Source: Paralvinella palmiformis (taxonomy: Eukaryota > Annelida > Polychaeta > Terebellida > Alvinellidae). Taken from it: a stretch of DNA of 64,000 nucleotides. The position numbers and the translations under genes were made by a program. How positions within the stretch are numbered: position 1 is the stretch's first letter; each line of letters opens with the position of its first letter. Positions 38,621-59,038 of the stretch are shown piece after piece. The stretch lies in the NCBI GenBank assembly GCA_025642065.1, contig JAODUP010000427.1:721001-785000 (forward strand). The letters run 5' to 3'. The notes under the pieces are model-generated. The model was not told the DNA's origin. It made no database searches and saw nothing but the letters and a program-made list of their open reading frames with translations.

Positions 38621-39451
38621 CATCAATTTAAAATAATAAAAGTATTTCTAATTAGTTATCATGCTACATGATGATTGGAGCAATAAATTACAGACAACAC
38701 CTGCCATGCAACTATTGAGGTATTCAGCTATAAATATAAAAACAGTCATTTCGGCAATTATTATTATTATTATCTCATATACCTTATAATCATCCTGTCA
38801 ATGATAATGATTTCAATATCATCCCCTAACCATAATCACCTGATCATGCACTTTCCGGGACACCGCAGTTGTATCATGACTTCTGACATGATCCATGCTC
38901 TTATATTATACACAGTGTAGGAGCTAGGATAACGTACATATCCATTTGGACACCTGAGCTGATCTAGCCAAGAAATCACGAGCCTATATCTCGTCATCAC
39001 TCATCATAAATTGTCTCACGACGTCTTATAAATGGTACACCAGTTGATTCATTTTGCTATATACCGTGACCGGTGCTGAAGTATTATTACCATACATAGA
39101 CCATCTTGCCAGACCCATTAAAAACAACTTGTAATCAACGAAATTGTGGAAGAGTAGTTTACTATTAGCTAAGTTTTATCATTCCCTGTTATCGATCTAT
39201 CGCTTCTAAATCGTGTCAGGCTCGTTTATGGGGTGGTCAAGTATTGATCCTAAATCTGTTCAATTGTTGTCAATATAGGTGTGATCTGATAACTTTTCAT
39301 GTTTCATAAACGATTTTTCAAAGCTTAAGATATTTACGTATTATAACGTATAGGTGTATCGATCGAGCCTAATTATCGTTTTCAAGTTTGTTACATTTTT
39401 ATGTTTTCTCTGGCTTCCCTGATAACTCAGGGATGCCTCCATGGACTAATT

Positions 39452-39483
<32 letters not shown>

Positions 39484-39492
<9 letters not shown>

Positions 39493-39664
39493 CGCGGTTG
39501 GCCACATATCTCAAACACCCGAGTTCAAATCTCAGCGTGGGGATGTCTGAAGGTTGTTTCGTCTTTGACTTCGCCTCATTACCTTTGGAGGTCGCTCGAC
39601 CCGTTTAGCCTAGTTTCGGCACAAATTTAGGTGGTCGTAAAACATCAAGCATTTCATCGTTTTC
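39484..39664 (+). repeat. tRNA-derived SINE copy
   Basis: Shares GTCTTTGACTTCGCCTCATT, GGTCGCTCGACCCGTTTAGCC and AAACATCAAGC with the copy at 21470-21657. The head follows directly on an (AT)n array, and its A-box region is degraded. Confidence 0.65.
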
Positions 39665-40336
39665 ATTTAATCATTTCCCTGATAACTATGATTAATATAT
39701 TGGTTTATCATTTGGTAGTCGGTGATCTTAACGATGTGTGGTGTATCAATCAGATGATTATCTATCTTATTTTGGTTGAGTAAACTTACTCACATGTAGG
39801 CTGCCTATACATGATTATGTCAACAATAAATAATAATTATGCATGAGTGCATGCATGGACTTTCCGGTGTATGTGTTTTTTTTTTCGGCATTGTTAAAAC
39901 TCTATTGTGATATATCGTAGCACAATACTCAGAATGAAAGCCAAAAAGCAATATTAATAGCGCTGTAATTTAATTGTTGCGCGCGCAGGTGCGTGTGTGT
40001 GGATCACGCAGCTGGGGATGTCTAACAATTAAGTGACAAAACAAATGCATACACGATCGAAGCTGTAGAACGAAGGGTCGACGCTCTAGGATCTGGAGGA
40101 AAAGGACTACAACTTGCTAAAAATAGCGCAGAGAGTGGGAGAGACACAACGCTGAAGAGTCACGCCAGGTGGAGCTTATAATTCATCAGTGGACTTCCTA
40201 AGGTCAGCTGACCGCGAAATAACATTTAAACCACAACGGCTTATATAACCGATATAAACTTTAAAAAAAACAGTCAAATTACAAAAAGATTGGACGCGGC
40301 ATAGAATAATTATTACATCAACAATAAAGACAAGCC

Positions 40337-40447
<111 letters not shown>

Positions 40448-40605
40448 TGCTGGCTTGTCCTTATTGTTAATGTAATAATTGACTGGGATCGTATAAGATC
40501 CCTCTTCACTGACGCTACCTCATATATATATAACAGTTAAAGTTATGTTAAACCGTAACACTAATATATTGCGTAATAATGTTGGATGTATCAGCTCTAG
40601 TGTAC

Positions 40606-40986
40606 TAGTAGAGAGGCAGATTTAAAAGAGTCGCTTATTTTAGGAGTTCAAATAACTTTGGGTTACAAGCTGGCATCCACCCTAGATCATTAGTCCATAG
40701 GGCTGCGCATCACCCCTGGGTGGATGCCATCTCTGATTTTTCCTAATAGGCGTGTATTAACTATTTTTGTGTGAAATCGGCCTTTTTTTGAAATTACCAT
40801 ATTGTGGGGGTAAGAGAACTAAACATGCTCATAGGTTGGCCAAACATTGCAGCAGAAGAACAAACTAACCACCAAAATGAAGCTTGTAACATGCACCAAG
40901 AGATCATTTTGTCAAATATTGCAATTTACCAGTCGCAAGGGGGTAATTGAGGTCAGGCCCTACTTTGACCCCTTACCTCCCCCAAA
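40606..40986 (+). repeat. Left terminal inverted repeat
   Basis: Outer block to about 40815, then a weaker stretch, then a second matching block at 40951-40986. Inside it TGGCATCCACCC (40671-40682) and GGGTGGATGCCA (40718-40729) form a perfect 12-bp inverted pair nested within the TIR. Confidence 0.8.
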
Positions 40987-41411
40987 TTACCCTTTTCGCC
41001 TAGAAATGCCCCAAAAATGTGTAAAGTTCATAGATTCAGTATATTTATGATATGGAACTTGGAGAAGACAGACAAAGGCAGGTTTTCACCAAGTTTCATC
41101 AACCTGGGGGAATTAGGGGCGAAATGCCGGAGGGTTGCATATCCCCCATTTTCTGGCAAAGACCAGTGAAAAGGAAAAAAATAACATATAATAAAGGTAT
41201 TCCTTTAGAATACATTTATTTTACATTGTATTGACCACCGAACAGGATTTTGTGTTTAGAAATAACTTTTCGGGTCTATATCAGTCCCAGCAAAAGTACT
41301 CTGTGCAACCCCCCCCCCCCATTGCAGCCCTTACCCTAGGCTCTACCCTTTACAACTTGATGATTGTTGTTCCGCATGAAAATGATTTGGGTAGTGAAAT
41401 GATCAATTTGT

Positions 41412-44400
41412 ATGCAGTCTCATTGGTAAGTAATCGTTTTAGTACCTTGTTTCACATAAATTTTGTTTTTCTGGTGAGGTCAAGGTCGGGTTGAATAGGG
41501 GAAATGTTTTCACGGTAAAAACTCTCTGGGAGCGCTACCTAGAGTTACTGACTACAAGGTCAGCGGAAAGCGAACTCCAGGATGACAACAACACATTGCG
41601 GTGGTTTCGCAATAAGGTAAAGAAACATTTTGAGGGGAAGGCCGAGTTCATTGCACAGGAAAATAGAGCTGATTCCCTTCTCATTTTTCCAACTGTATCA
41701 AAGGACCGTGTTACTGCAAAATGGAGGGAGAATGCTGGGGAATTAGAGGCAATGGACACAGAATACAAACTGCAGAAGGCATTCAAAGAACTGGACATTG
41801 ACACTCAGCTCATGAAATCAATGTACCACGTGGGTACCAAGATTAGAAGTGAATTGCAGAATGTAGAATCACATAGTATGTATGATGGCATTGACATTGC
41901 TCATGTTGAAAAAATGGTACCTCAGAACCTTTTCCTTCTTCTCAGTATCATAGTAGGTGACAACGAAAGTGATGAATGTAGGGAAAAGATATTTAGCTTA
42001 GCTCAAGATGTAATCTATGTTGCTTCAAGGGGTAACACCCTTACGCCAAAGCATGTAGGCCTAGCATCTACTGTCCACCACGCAACTAGAAGTAAATCAT
42101 TAGTCCAACTTCTGAACGCTGCTGGTCACTGTGCAAGTTATGAGACAGTTGAGAAAGTAGACACCAGCATCGCCAAAAGTGAAATTGAACTAGAAATGGG
42201 AAACTTTACCCAGTTTGCGGGAGATAACATAAATATAACCGTAGAAACACTAGATGGAAAGGGCATGTTCAATGCTACACAATATGCTGCATTTCAGTAT
42301 GGAAAACAAGAAAACAGCAGCACTGTCAATGGTAATAGGGTAATCAGCAAACAAAAATGCTTTGGTCCATCGTTGCCCCCAGACTTTCATGAAATCCTAC
42401 CATCTGGCTATTCAAAGAAGAAGCGCCCTGCCCCAATCTTCCCCTTGCTTGACTCAGATTGGTTTGAACCTAGTGATGAGTGCTCGGAGTCCACCAGGGC
42501 CAAAGACTTGGCCTGGTTCTTATGTCGAAATAGTAACCCAGATGCGCAGCAGATCCCAAGTTGGACAGGTTTTAACCATGTTGTCTCTACTTTTGAATCT
42601 GAAACTACCAGTGTTGGTCACATGCCAATTATTCCAACCCCAGCCGATGACATGAACACTGTTTACACAGTTCTCGTTAGATGTAAAGCCATTTCGGAGA
42701 AGCTTGGGCAGACATACACTGTAATTTCATTTGATCACGCCTTGCATTGCAGAGCGAAGGAGGTTGTTTGGAGTAAAAGAGATGAATTCGAAAATGTCAT
42801 TGTCAGACTAGGGGGCTTCCACACTGCCATGAATTTTATGAAAGCTATCGGTCAACACATGGATTCTTCAGGGTTAAGAGATGTGTGGGTTGAGAGTGGT
42901 GTATATGGTGAAAACACAACCTCGCATATGCTAACAGGGCATGCTTACAATAAGGCAATTCGTGGACATAAACTAACATATGAAGCACTCTGGAGAATAC
43001 TCTGGCCCAAGTTCCAGGAGTGGGCTGTGCAAAACGGAAAGTCACTGCATGAAAACCTATTGGCGGTCGTTGACGATGTTGTGGAAAAGTTCACAACCAA
43101 AGATGAAGATGTCACTGATTATTTTTGTGCACTGGTTAGAGTTACATCTACTGTACTTGATCCGCTGAAGGAGTTTGATGAATCAGAGTCGGCTCACCCA
43201 ACATTCACATTTTGGCGGCAGTATATGGAGATGGTTTCCATTTTGATGGGATTCATTAGAGCGGACCGTGAAGGCAACTGGGCCCTTCATTTGGAACTTT
43301 TCTCAAAGATGTTGCCTTGGTTTGCCATTTATGATCACACTAATTACGCTCGCTGGGGGCCAGTGTACCTGGCTGATATGAGAGCTCTCCCAACTACAGC
43401 ACCAGAGGTCTTCAATGAATTCGTTGCTGGTCGGTTTTCAATCAAGAGAAATGAGGGTAAATTCAAACAGGTGGCGACTGACCAGACACTTGAACACGTC
43501 AACCGGATTGCTAAAGTGAGTGGAGGTATTGTAGGGATCACACACATAGATTCTGCACGAGATAGGTGGTGTTTGACATACAATGAGCGTGCCAGAATTT
43601 CAGATGATACCCTGCGTCTCTTTGGCCAACAGCATGATGATACAAATGACGACTGGACTCATAGGGATGCTGGCAAAGCCGGTTTGAAGAGAGACGAGGA
43701 AGATGTCAGAAAGCTGATGAAAGAGTTCGAGAGGTTCCAGGTCTTTTCACATTCCACATCTGAACTGATGAACTTGTCAAACAATGACATCGTACCTGAT
43801 GAAATCACATCAGATATTCTGTCTGCCGAGGGAAAAGGGCACAAATTAGTGACTGAATTTGTGAAATCTCGTCTTGATGAACAGGACACCGACTTTTACT
43901 CCAGAATCGCACAGATCAAAGCCAAGACCATGGCAACTATGTACAAGACAACTGTTCAAGTCAACAAGGATACTGTCACTGTTGTGAAGGCAGAACGTGA
44001 TATATTCAGAAGGCTGCTAGTTGTGAGAGATAGTGGACGGGAAGTTGACCTTGGAAGCGTCCTCAAGTATGAGCTTTCCCCTGTACCGTTGGCGCTAGCG
44101 AGCACAAATCAAAAATTGAACACAACAACCAAGGCTGATCTGGCCGACATCCTCACAGAATCTATTGAAGTGAAACAAAAGCTTCCCGCCAGCAGCAGTC
44201 CAACTTGCCTTCTAGTTGACGGTCCAGCCCTAATTCAGGCAATTGGTAAACCAGAGCATGCAAGAACATTTCAGGATCTAGGCAATGTATTTGTTAAGAA
44301 CATTTTGGCTAAGTTCAAGTCCGGTTACCCAAGAGTTGATGTTCTATTTGATCGCTATCAGGAGACATCGATAAAGGATGGAGCACGAGCAAATCGAGTC

Positions 44401-45345
44401 GGAAGTTCACAGCCAATCAGACGGAAAATAGACTCGGGCACAGTCAAATTGCCTCATTGTTGGTCCAAGTTCATGAGCCACACATCTAACAAGTCTGAAT
44501 TGGCAACCTTCATATCAAATGAATTGAAGAACTGTTCTGAGCTTCCTTCAGACTGTGAGTTGGTACTTGGAGGGGGCTTCAGTGATATTAGAATGGTGTG
44601 GTCATCAGCATCACGAGACCTTTCCCACTTAATCAGCACCACAGAAGAAGCAGACACTAGGATTTTTGTACATGCTAAGGATGCTTTAGCTTGTGGGTAT
44701 CAACGCGTGGTCATCAGTTGTCGAGACACAGATGTCTTGGTACTAGCACTTGGCCACAGATCTGAACTTTCTCCAGAGATTTGGATTCATTCTGGCACTT
44801 CAAAAGATCCAAAGTACATCCCTGTCCATTCAATCAATCTGGCCCCATCAGTGATTGACAATCTAATGGCATTCCATGCAGTCACTGGTTGTGATACAAC
44901 CAGCCAATTCTCAGGTAAAGGAAAACATACCTGCTGGAAAGTATTTTTAAAGGAACCAGACTTACTACAAGCGATTGGCGGTTCTGCAGAATGCAGTGAA
45001 GATGGACGAAAGGGTGCAGAAAAGTTTGTTTGCCACCTGTTCGGCTACGGAAATTGTGGGTCCGTGAATGAAGTTAGGCTGAAGATGTTTGTGAAGGGGA
45101 AGTCCTCCATAGAAGCCTTACCACCTACTGAGGACGCTCTTTCTTTTCATCTCATGCGCAGTAACTACCAAGCTTTCATCTGGAAGACAGCCCTTACGAA
45201 TGACACGGATCTACCCTCTCCAGATGGGAACGGATGGACCGTTAAAGCTGGGAAACTTACGCCGGTGCTAATGTCCTTGCAATCAGTGCCAAAATCATGC
45301 ATGGCTTTGGTCAGTTGCTCTTGTAAGAAGTGCAACCAGATGTGA
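41412..45345 (+). CDS. Transposon protein with FEN1/XPG-like nuclease region
   Basis: The uninterrupted frame runs from 41491 to a TGA at 45343-45345 (1,284 codons) with no ATG until codon 88. A better start is an ATG at 41412 (MQSHW) spliced over a 73-nt intron (41426-41498; GTAAGT to AATAG), giving 1,286 residues; this is a prediction. Numbering codons from 41491, residues 241-500 show AGDNINITVETLDGKGMFNA, VISFDHALH, VRLGGFHTAMNFMKAIG and HMLTGHAYNKAIRGH, motifs I recall from multicopy unnamed proteins of cnidarians and molluscs. Residues 907-1140 carry LLVDGPAL (D910), VLFDRYQETSIKDGARANR (D954, K962, R969), EEAD (E1053, D1055), CRDTDVLVL (D1079, D1081) and VTGCDTTS (D1135), which match the seven acidic positions of FEN1-type nucleases in order and spacing. 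The probable role is the element's own mobilisation enzyme. The C-terminus is cut by a frameshift (see findings). Confidence 0.75.
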
Positions 45346-45424
45346 CTGTCTAAAGGCTGGCTTTCTCGCTTGCACAAGCGCTTGCAACTGTGAAGGGTTG
45401 TGTCAAATGGATGAAGATGATTAA
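45341..45424 (+). pseudogene. Out-of-frame Cys-rich tail of the transposon protein
   Basis: The main frame ends in SCSCKKCNQM-stop. In the next frame, from TGT at 45341 to a TAA at 45422-45424, the DNA encodes CDCLKAGFLACTSACNC and then EGLCQMDEDD. This continues the Cys-rich pattern without a break, so a single-base shift near 45340 separates the tail from the body. Homologous proteins in my recollection end in a similar Cys-rich motif. Confidence 0.7.
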
Positions 45425-45701
45425 TTAACTTAATTAAGCATGGTGACAACAGCAGTTAAAGTCAGTATGTTCTCAAACTGTTGGAACTGTCGTAAAGGTT
45501 TGACCCCCCCCCCCCGTCCCCGTCCTCACCCCCTCCCCATTGCTAAGTGACATGTTTTTAGAAAAAGATGACGATTGTAACTAAGCTTCTAATGTTACAG
45601 AGTTACTTATTGAATTTACAAAAAAAAATTGTGGTATTAGAACAGTAAAGCGTCTTTTCTAAACGGTGGCATTTTTTAGGGAAAAAAGTTGTGAAAGGTC
45701 A

Positions 45702-46059
45702 TTTTTGGGGGGTAAGGGGTCAAAGTAGGGTCCGACCCCTGTCTCCATGTGGCAGATACAATTTTGTAACTTTTCATGAATAAACTTGTTAGAGTATATT
45801 ACACACTTCATTTTCATGGTTGATTTGTTTGCATATCTTGAAAAGTGACGATATAACGGCCCTTTCTACATCCCCTACCCCCAAAATATGCCCATTTTCG
45901 GAAAATTCCATTTTCACACAAAAAGGGTTAATACACGACTATAAGGAAAAATCAGAGGTGGCATCCACCCAGGGAGGATGGGCCCACCTACGGGCTAATG
46001 ATATAGGGTGGATACCAGCTTGTAACCCAAAGTGATTTGGGGTCTCTGCCTCTCTACTA
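45702..46059 (-). repeat. Right terminal inverted repeat
   Basis: Complement of the left repeat. It keeps the nested pair as TGGCATCCACCC (45959-45970) and GGGTGGATACCA (46006-46017; one mismatch). It includes a run of G at about 45706-45712. Confidence 0.8.
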
Positions 46060-46062
46060 TAC

Positions 46063-46141
46063 GTATTTCTCGGGCAATATAGAAATCCCGATGTCGTAAT
46101 TCTCCTTTTATTAGCCTTGCGCATGTATTACAAATTGAATT

Positions 46142-46186
<45 letters not shown>

Positions 46187-48487
46187 CGCTACTGATTTCT
46201 TAAACAAATAATTAAGCGTGGATATCATATACTGAGTGATCCTGGACAAGCTGGGATCGCCGAATGGTTCCAGACTGAACCTCTCCGATTGAACGACCAT
46301 GCATACGGTTGGAAAATGTTCCAAGATTAATTAAGAGTTAATTAAGAGGCTAGGAAAATGCTCCCAGATGAATACAGCTTCTAGACTGTAATTCTAGATT
46401 GGAATATGATACACAGGATGATTGATGTTTTACGGCCACTTTTTGATCTGTAGTCCAACACGCTACCGCTACATCACGGAGGCGTCCCAATATGAAACAC
46501 CTGAAGGAACTTTTCACATGTTGATAAATTGTCTATTACAAATCCAAAAAGGAGTCTTTTAAATAACATTTTATCAAGAAATACGGTTTTGTATAACAAT
46601 GTGGTACACTTGTCGTTCATATTTTTGTATGCTAGACTTTTAATTTAATGATAATTTTAGATAGACTTCTAGATAGACAAAGAAACATGCAACCATCAGC
46701 CTTATGTTTATTTACACGCATTATAAATGTCGCTTAACAACCTTTCATTTTTTAATTATAATATGTGATATTTAGGACTGCAACGTCCGGGTGAAAGATT
46801 TTTAATCAGGTTGGCAGGTCTAAAAAAACTGCTCTAAACATCGATAATTCTGTTATGATACGAGATCAAGAAACCTATATTGAAACTTACATTTTGGAAT
46901 TATATTTTTCTGGTGATTTATTTCATATTATTTTGATTATGTTGTCATGAGGTCTGACTGGCAGTGGCGATTTTGAGTGATGAAAGCTGACTGCGATCGA
47001 GCCCCGACAAATAATTCTATCTAATTCTATAATAATAGCAGCAACACAATAAAATAAACAGAAAGAAAGCGTTATATTTAACAAATTGAATCGATCTGGT
47101 TTTGTGAAAAACAATCGTGAATTTACAAACGCGTATCTTAATTAGTTATTTCTTCCATGCTATTTCACTGGGTACGCGGCGTCGCTGACCCGAAAACCGG
47201 ACTCGATCTCGGGATCACGGTCTGTGGATGCATCGTGGAAATCGTGCATTCATTAGACTCGATCCACGTCATATGTATCCTGGGGCCTACACATATCTAG
47301 CTGCCTTAAGCAAGAGGTTCGAATCTTCGTGACAGTGGAGTACATAGAGATTTTGGGTTCTCCTCACATGAATCCAAGTCTTACCACAAATGTTTTGTGG
47401 TAAATGGCTAGTCTGCTGTCGCAAAATAAAAACCGGCAATAAAAATTAGACGAAAAGACGATAATTAAGGGGGGGGGGGCGATATAAATTCCAAACATTA
47501 ACATATCTACTGGTGTACATTATCCGATTTTGATCATTTTTAAATAATTGTTTTTTTAAACACAATTTTATCATGTACTTTTTATTACAGGATGAGCTAT
47601 TAAAAATATCGAAACTACTACGGTTTTAGTCCTGACTACAGTTTTTGTGTCCATGTGTTGCATGAAATAAACATCTCTGATCTCTCAACGTTCAGAAAAA
47701 AATGTGAGAAGTGTAATAATCACATTGTAATAATTACAGCCCAGTGTTCCGTACGTCTGCAGAGTGGATTGATGTTGCATAGCTGCTGAAGTTCACAATG
47801 TACTGCATTACAGATCTCCAGGTTGTTAGATAAGTTCTTAGTGCTTTTCACGCAAAACTATTTATGAGATGGATCTTACTTTAATAAATGTTTATTAGCA
47901 ACAGCTTCTTCAGAGATATACTCACACAACCTAGCTATCCCATTCAACGAAGTCAGACATACACAATAGGAGTACTAGCTATATATATATATATATATAT
48001 ATATAGTAGCTATTTTACTGTTGATTTTATATACAGGAATATCTTCCAAACATTCTTTTTATATTAATAAATCTATGATATAGCTGTCATGCCTTTAGGC
48101 TTATACTTATAGTGAGCCAGTGACAGCTTAAAGTAATATCTCATGCTATGGGGTTTTAGTGAGTGAACGTTTGTTTAATCTGTCCTAGTCACTGCTGAAA
48201 GATGTGTCTGAGGGGTAACTCCACAAAGAAATGAGATAATCGGATGAAACAATACCCAAACACGGGCAACAATAGGATTTGAAACCCGACGTCTGCAGCA
48301 GAGCACTATATTATAAACTTCGTTTTAGGAGAGTAGGCCTACATTTTTTTTTAGCATGTTAGATAGATCTGTGTACTGTCTCTTTTCTTCAATTATATGG
48401 TAATCAAGCACCGAATTAAAGTGATTTTAATGTTACATATTACATGTCATAATACTTTAAAATAAATGGCAATAGAAAGGAATAGTA
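46063..48487. other. Repeat-rich intergenic stretch
   Basis: Contains (TC)n(AT)n at 46140-46187, an internally deleted SINE at about 46420-46486 (minus), a run of ten G near 47470, (AT)n at about 47981-48004 and tRNA-like fragments near 47320 and 48280. No exon is recognised. Confidence 0.5.
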
Positions 48488-48493
48488 TTTATT
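48488..48493 (-). promoter_or_regulatory. Candidate poly(A) signal of MNAT1
   Basis: AATAAA on the minus strand about 280 nt beyond the MNAT1 stop codon. Confidence 0.4.
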
Positions 48494-48770
48494 TTGCACA
48501 CTCAATGCTAGGTATAGCATAATAACTAGACTGCCACGAAACACTGGACAGTGAGACGAGTACAACAAAATACACCTTCATAAATGCATCTAACGGCATG
48601 GTTTCCATATAACAAGGAAATAACAGCACCAGGTTGTTGACATAAAAAAAGTCCAGTCTGGATGTGTTCGTCAGGTAAAATCCGGAAAGGACAGTCAGCC
48701 TTTGAGTCCTTTCTGAATGAGTGAACAACAAATGGTTTTAACACAACACACTCCTGAAGATAACAGTTGA

Positions 48771-57438
<8,668 letters not shown>

Positions 57439-57665
57439 TAAAGGGCAGATTTTCCCACTTAGGATGTTTGAATGAAAGTAAAGCTTTTTTGTAACCTCAT
57501 AATCTCTACAAATCTCCAAACTGCTCAGGTAAAATGTATATTTCCATCACAGAATTATATATTTACCACCCAGAGTAATAGAAAATTAAACGTACGGTGT
57601 ATATTCAGTTTTAATTTAAATATATTTATTCGACATTATAGAAGAATGCCAAAATAAATAATAGA
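57439..57665 (+). repeat. Dispersed duplication, copy 1
   Basis: Shares with 58150-58340 the blocks ATGTTTGAATGAAAGT, ATATTTCC(A/G)TCACAGAAT, AGAAAATTAAACG and GTGTATATTCAGTTTTAATT, in the same order and orientation. Copy 1 has about 35 extra bases. No terminal repeats or target duplication are evident. Confidence 0.8.
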
Positions 57666-58149
57666 CCAGGTTAATTATGAAAAAAATGTAAGGACTTTCT
57701 TCCTGGTGATTAAGATAATTTAAAACAAATTACGCCTTCAAAAAGAGACTTGCTATCACTCCTATTTAGAAGAATGGGCAGCGACATGGTACAAGTAAAA
57801 AGATAATGAACAGGATAGACAGACATGACCCATCAGCATTTTTCAAAAGAACATTTCACGAGCGAACCAGAGACCATTGATAGACATTATAATTGTTCAT
57901 ATGGTCCTTAATTCTTTCAAGTCCAGACTCGACAAGTAGTTGGAAGGATTATATGTACACACATGCGCCATGAGCTGTATGACAAGAAAACATGCGTTTA
58001 ATATGTACAAATTTGTCAATACCGGAATACAGTATGTAATTTAAATCTAGGAATATTGTATTACCACTAGAGCAGGCTCAGCTAGTGGACCGTAGCTGAT
58101 ACACTAACATTTGTTGAATGCGAAATGTTATATTACTGGTGTGGTGTAT

Positions 58150-58340
58150 TTAAAGGACAAATTTACCCAATTAGAATGTTTGAATGAAAGTGAGCTTTTT
58201 ATAATAAATACATATTTCCGTCACAGAATGATATATTTTACCAGCCAGATTAACAGAAAATTAAACGGTGTATATTCAGTTTTAATTAAAATATATTTAT
58301 TCGATATCGTAGAAGAATTTCAAAATAAATAAAAGTATGA
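58150..58340 (+). repeat. Dispersed duplication, copy 2
   Basis: Direct-orientation relative of 57439-57665, ending just before the (AT)n array at about 58360-58411. Confidence 0.8.
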
Positions 58341-58353
58341 TTGTCAGTGTTTA

Positions 58354-58359
<6 letters not shown>

Positions 58360-58411
<52 letters not shown>
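58360..58411. repeat. (AT)n microsatellite
   Basis: About 50 bp of uninterrupted AT repeats, directly bordering the GC-richer island that follows. Confidence 0.95.
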
Positions 58412-58416
<5 letters not shown>

Positions 58417-58419
58417 GAT

Positions 58420-58901
58420 TTTGGCGCATCTTTATTTCCGAGTTTTAAGCCTTCCAGACTCCCTTCTGAAGCAAATCCTGCGATACTATGGCTGTCCAAA
58501 CAACCTTCGCGAACAAGGACATACGGTCTTCAAATGTTGTTCCCGCCCACCTTCTCCTTGAGAACCCGCACGAGAGCAGCCTCGTCTTATACGTCGCCTA
58601 AGTAGACTACATTGACGGCAACAAGAGCCGCACAAGCCTGGTTCTCTTCGTTGATGACGTATATACGTCTTTTGGTGGCTGCGACTGGGTTGTCCGCGGC
58701 CGCGGACACATCTGCACCACTGGCGATTAAGGCGCCGCAAAACGGGTCGTCTTGAGGAAATGCATACCACTTACTAGATAGACCTGGGAAAAAATAGACC
58801 TGGGAAAATGTAGGGACTACATAGCATATTCCTAGCTTTCGCGTTGGAGATCTAGGCAGCTGTAGGATACATGCAATTCTTATTAGTATTGTGTAGGACA
58901 C
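58420..58901 (-). pseudogene. Broken open reading frame in a GC-richer island
   Basis: A minus-strand frame runs from 58901 to a TAA at 58589-58587. It then stays open to a TGA at 58532-58530 and stays open again to about 58420. It contains GALIASGADVSAAADNP and KRRIYVINEENQACAAL. Alanine-rich, protein-like composition on both sides of the stops suggests a decayed coding sequence. I do not recognise the family. A competing plus-strand frame is also partly open. Confidence 0.35.
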
Positions 58902-59038
58902 ATGCCGGCGAGACGATAACTATCCTTGGACCAGATCCAGGAAATCCGGAGCCAGTTACCAGCTGCAGAAGAAAAATAAAGGTATGGTATGCATTTCACG
59001 AGGCTATACAAGATATACCGAATATGCCATAGGAAAAG

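Larger units (their letters stand above)
40606..46059. mobile_element. 5.45-kb DNA transposon with long terminal inverted repeats
   Basis: The left end TAGTAGAGAGGCAGA (40606) is mirrored at the right end (TCTGCCTCTCTACTA to 46059). Inverted homology continues inward through TTTGGGTTACAAGCTGG, CATCCACCC, CTCTGATTTTTCC and GTGTATTAAC, and again as CCTACTTTGACCCCTTAC (about 40951-40986 against 45702-45738), so the imperfect repeats span about 360-380 bp. TAC flanks both sides (40603-40605, 46060-46062), consistent with a 3-bp duplication; if the outer TA is counted as flank, a 2-bp TA duplication fits equally. A single long gene fills the middle. TIR similarity is high but with indels, so this is a fairly young but not brand-new copy. 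Confidence 0.85.

Noticed and set aside
41231..41494. 87-codon frame just upstream of the transposon gene
   Set aside because: Ends in a different frame from the main gene and its splice donor does not join in phase. Only the alternative ATG at 41412 fits.
42362..43889. Several antisense and out-of-frame ORFs within the transposon gene
   Set aside because: Shadows of a long GC-richer coding frame.
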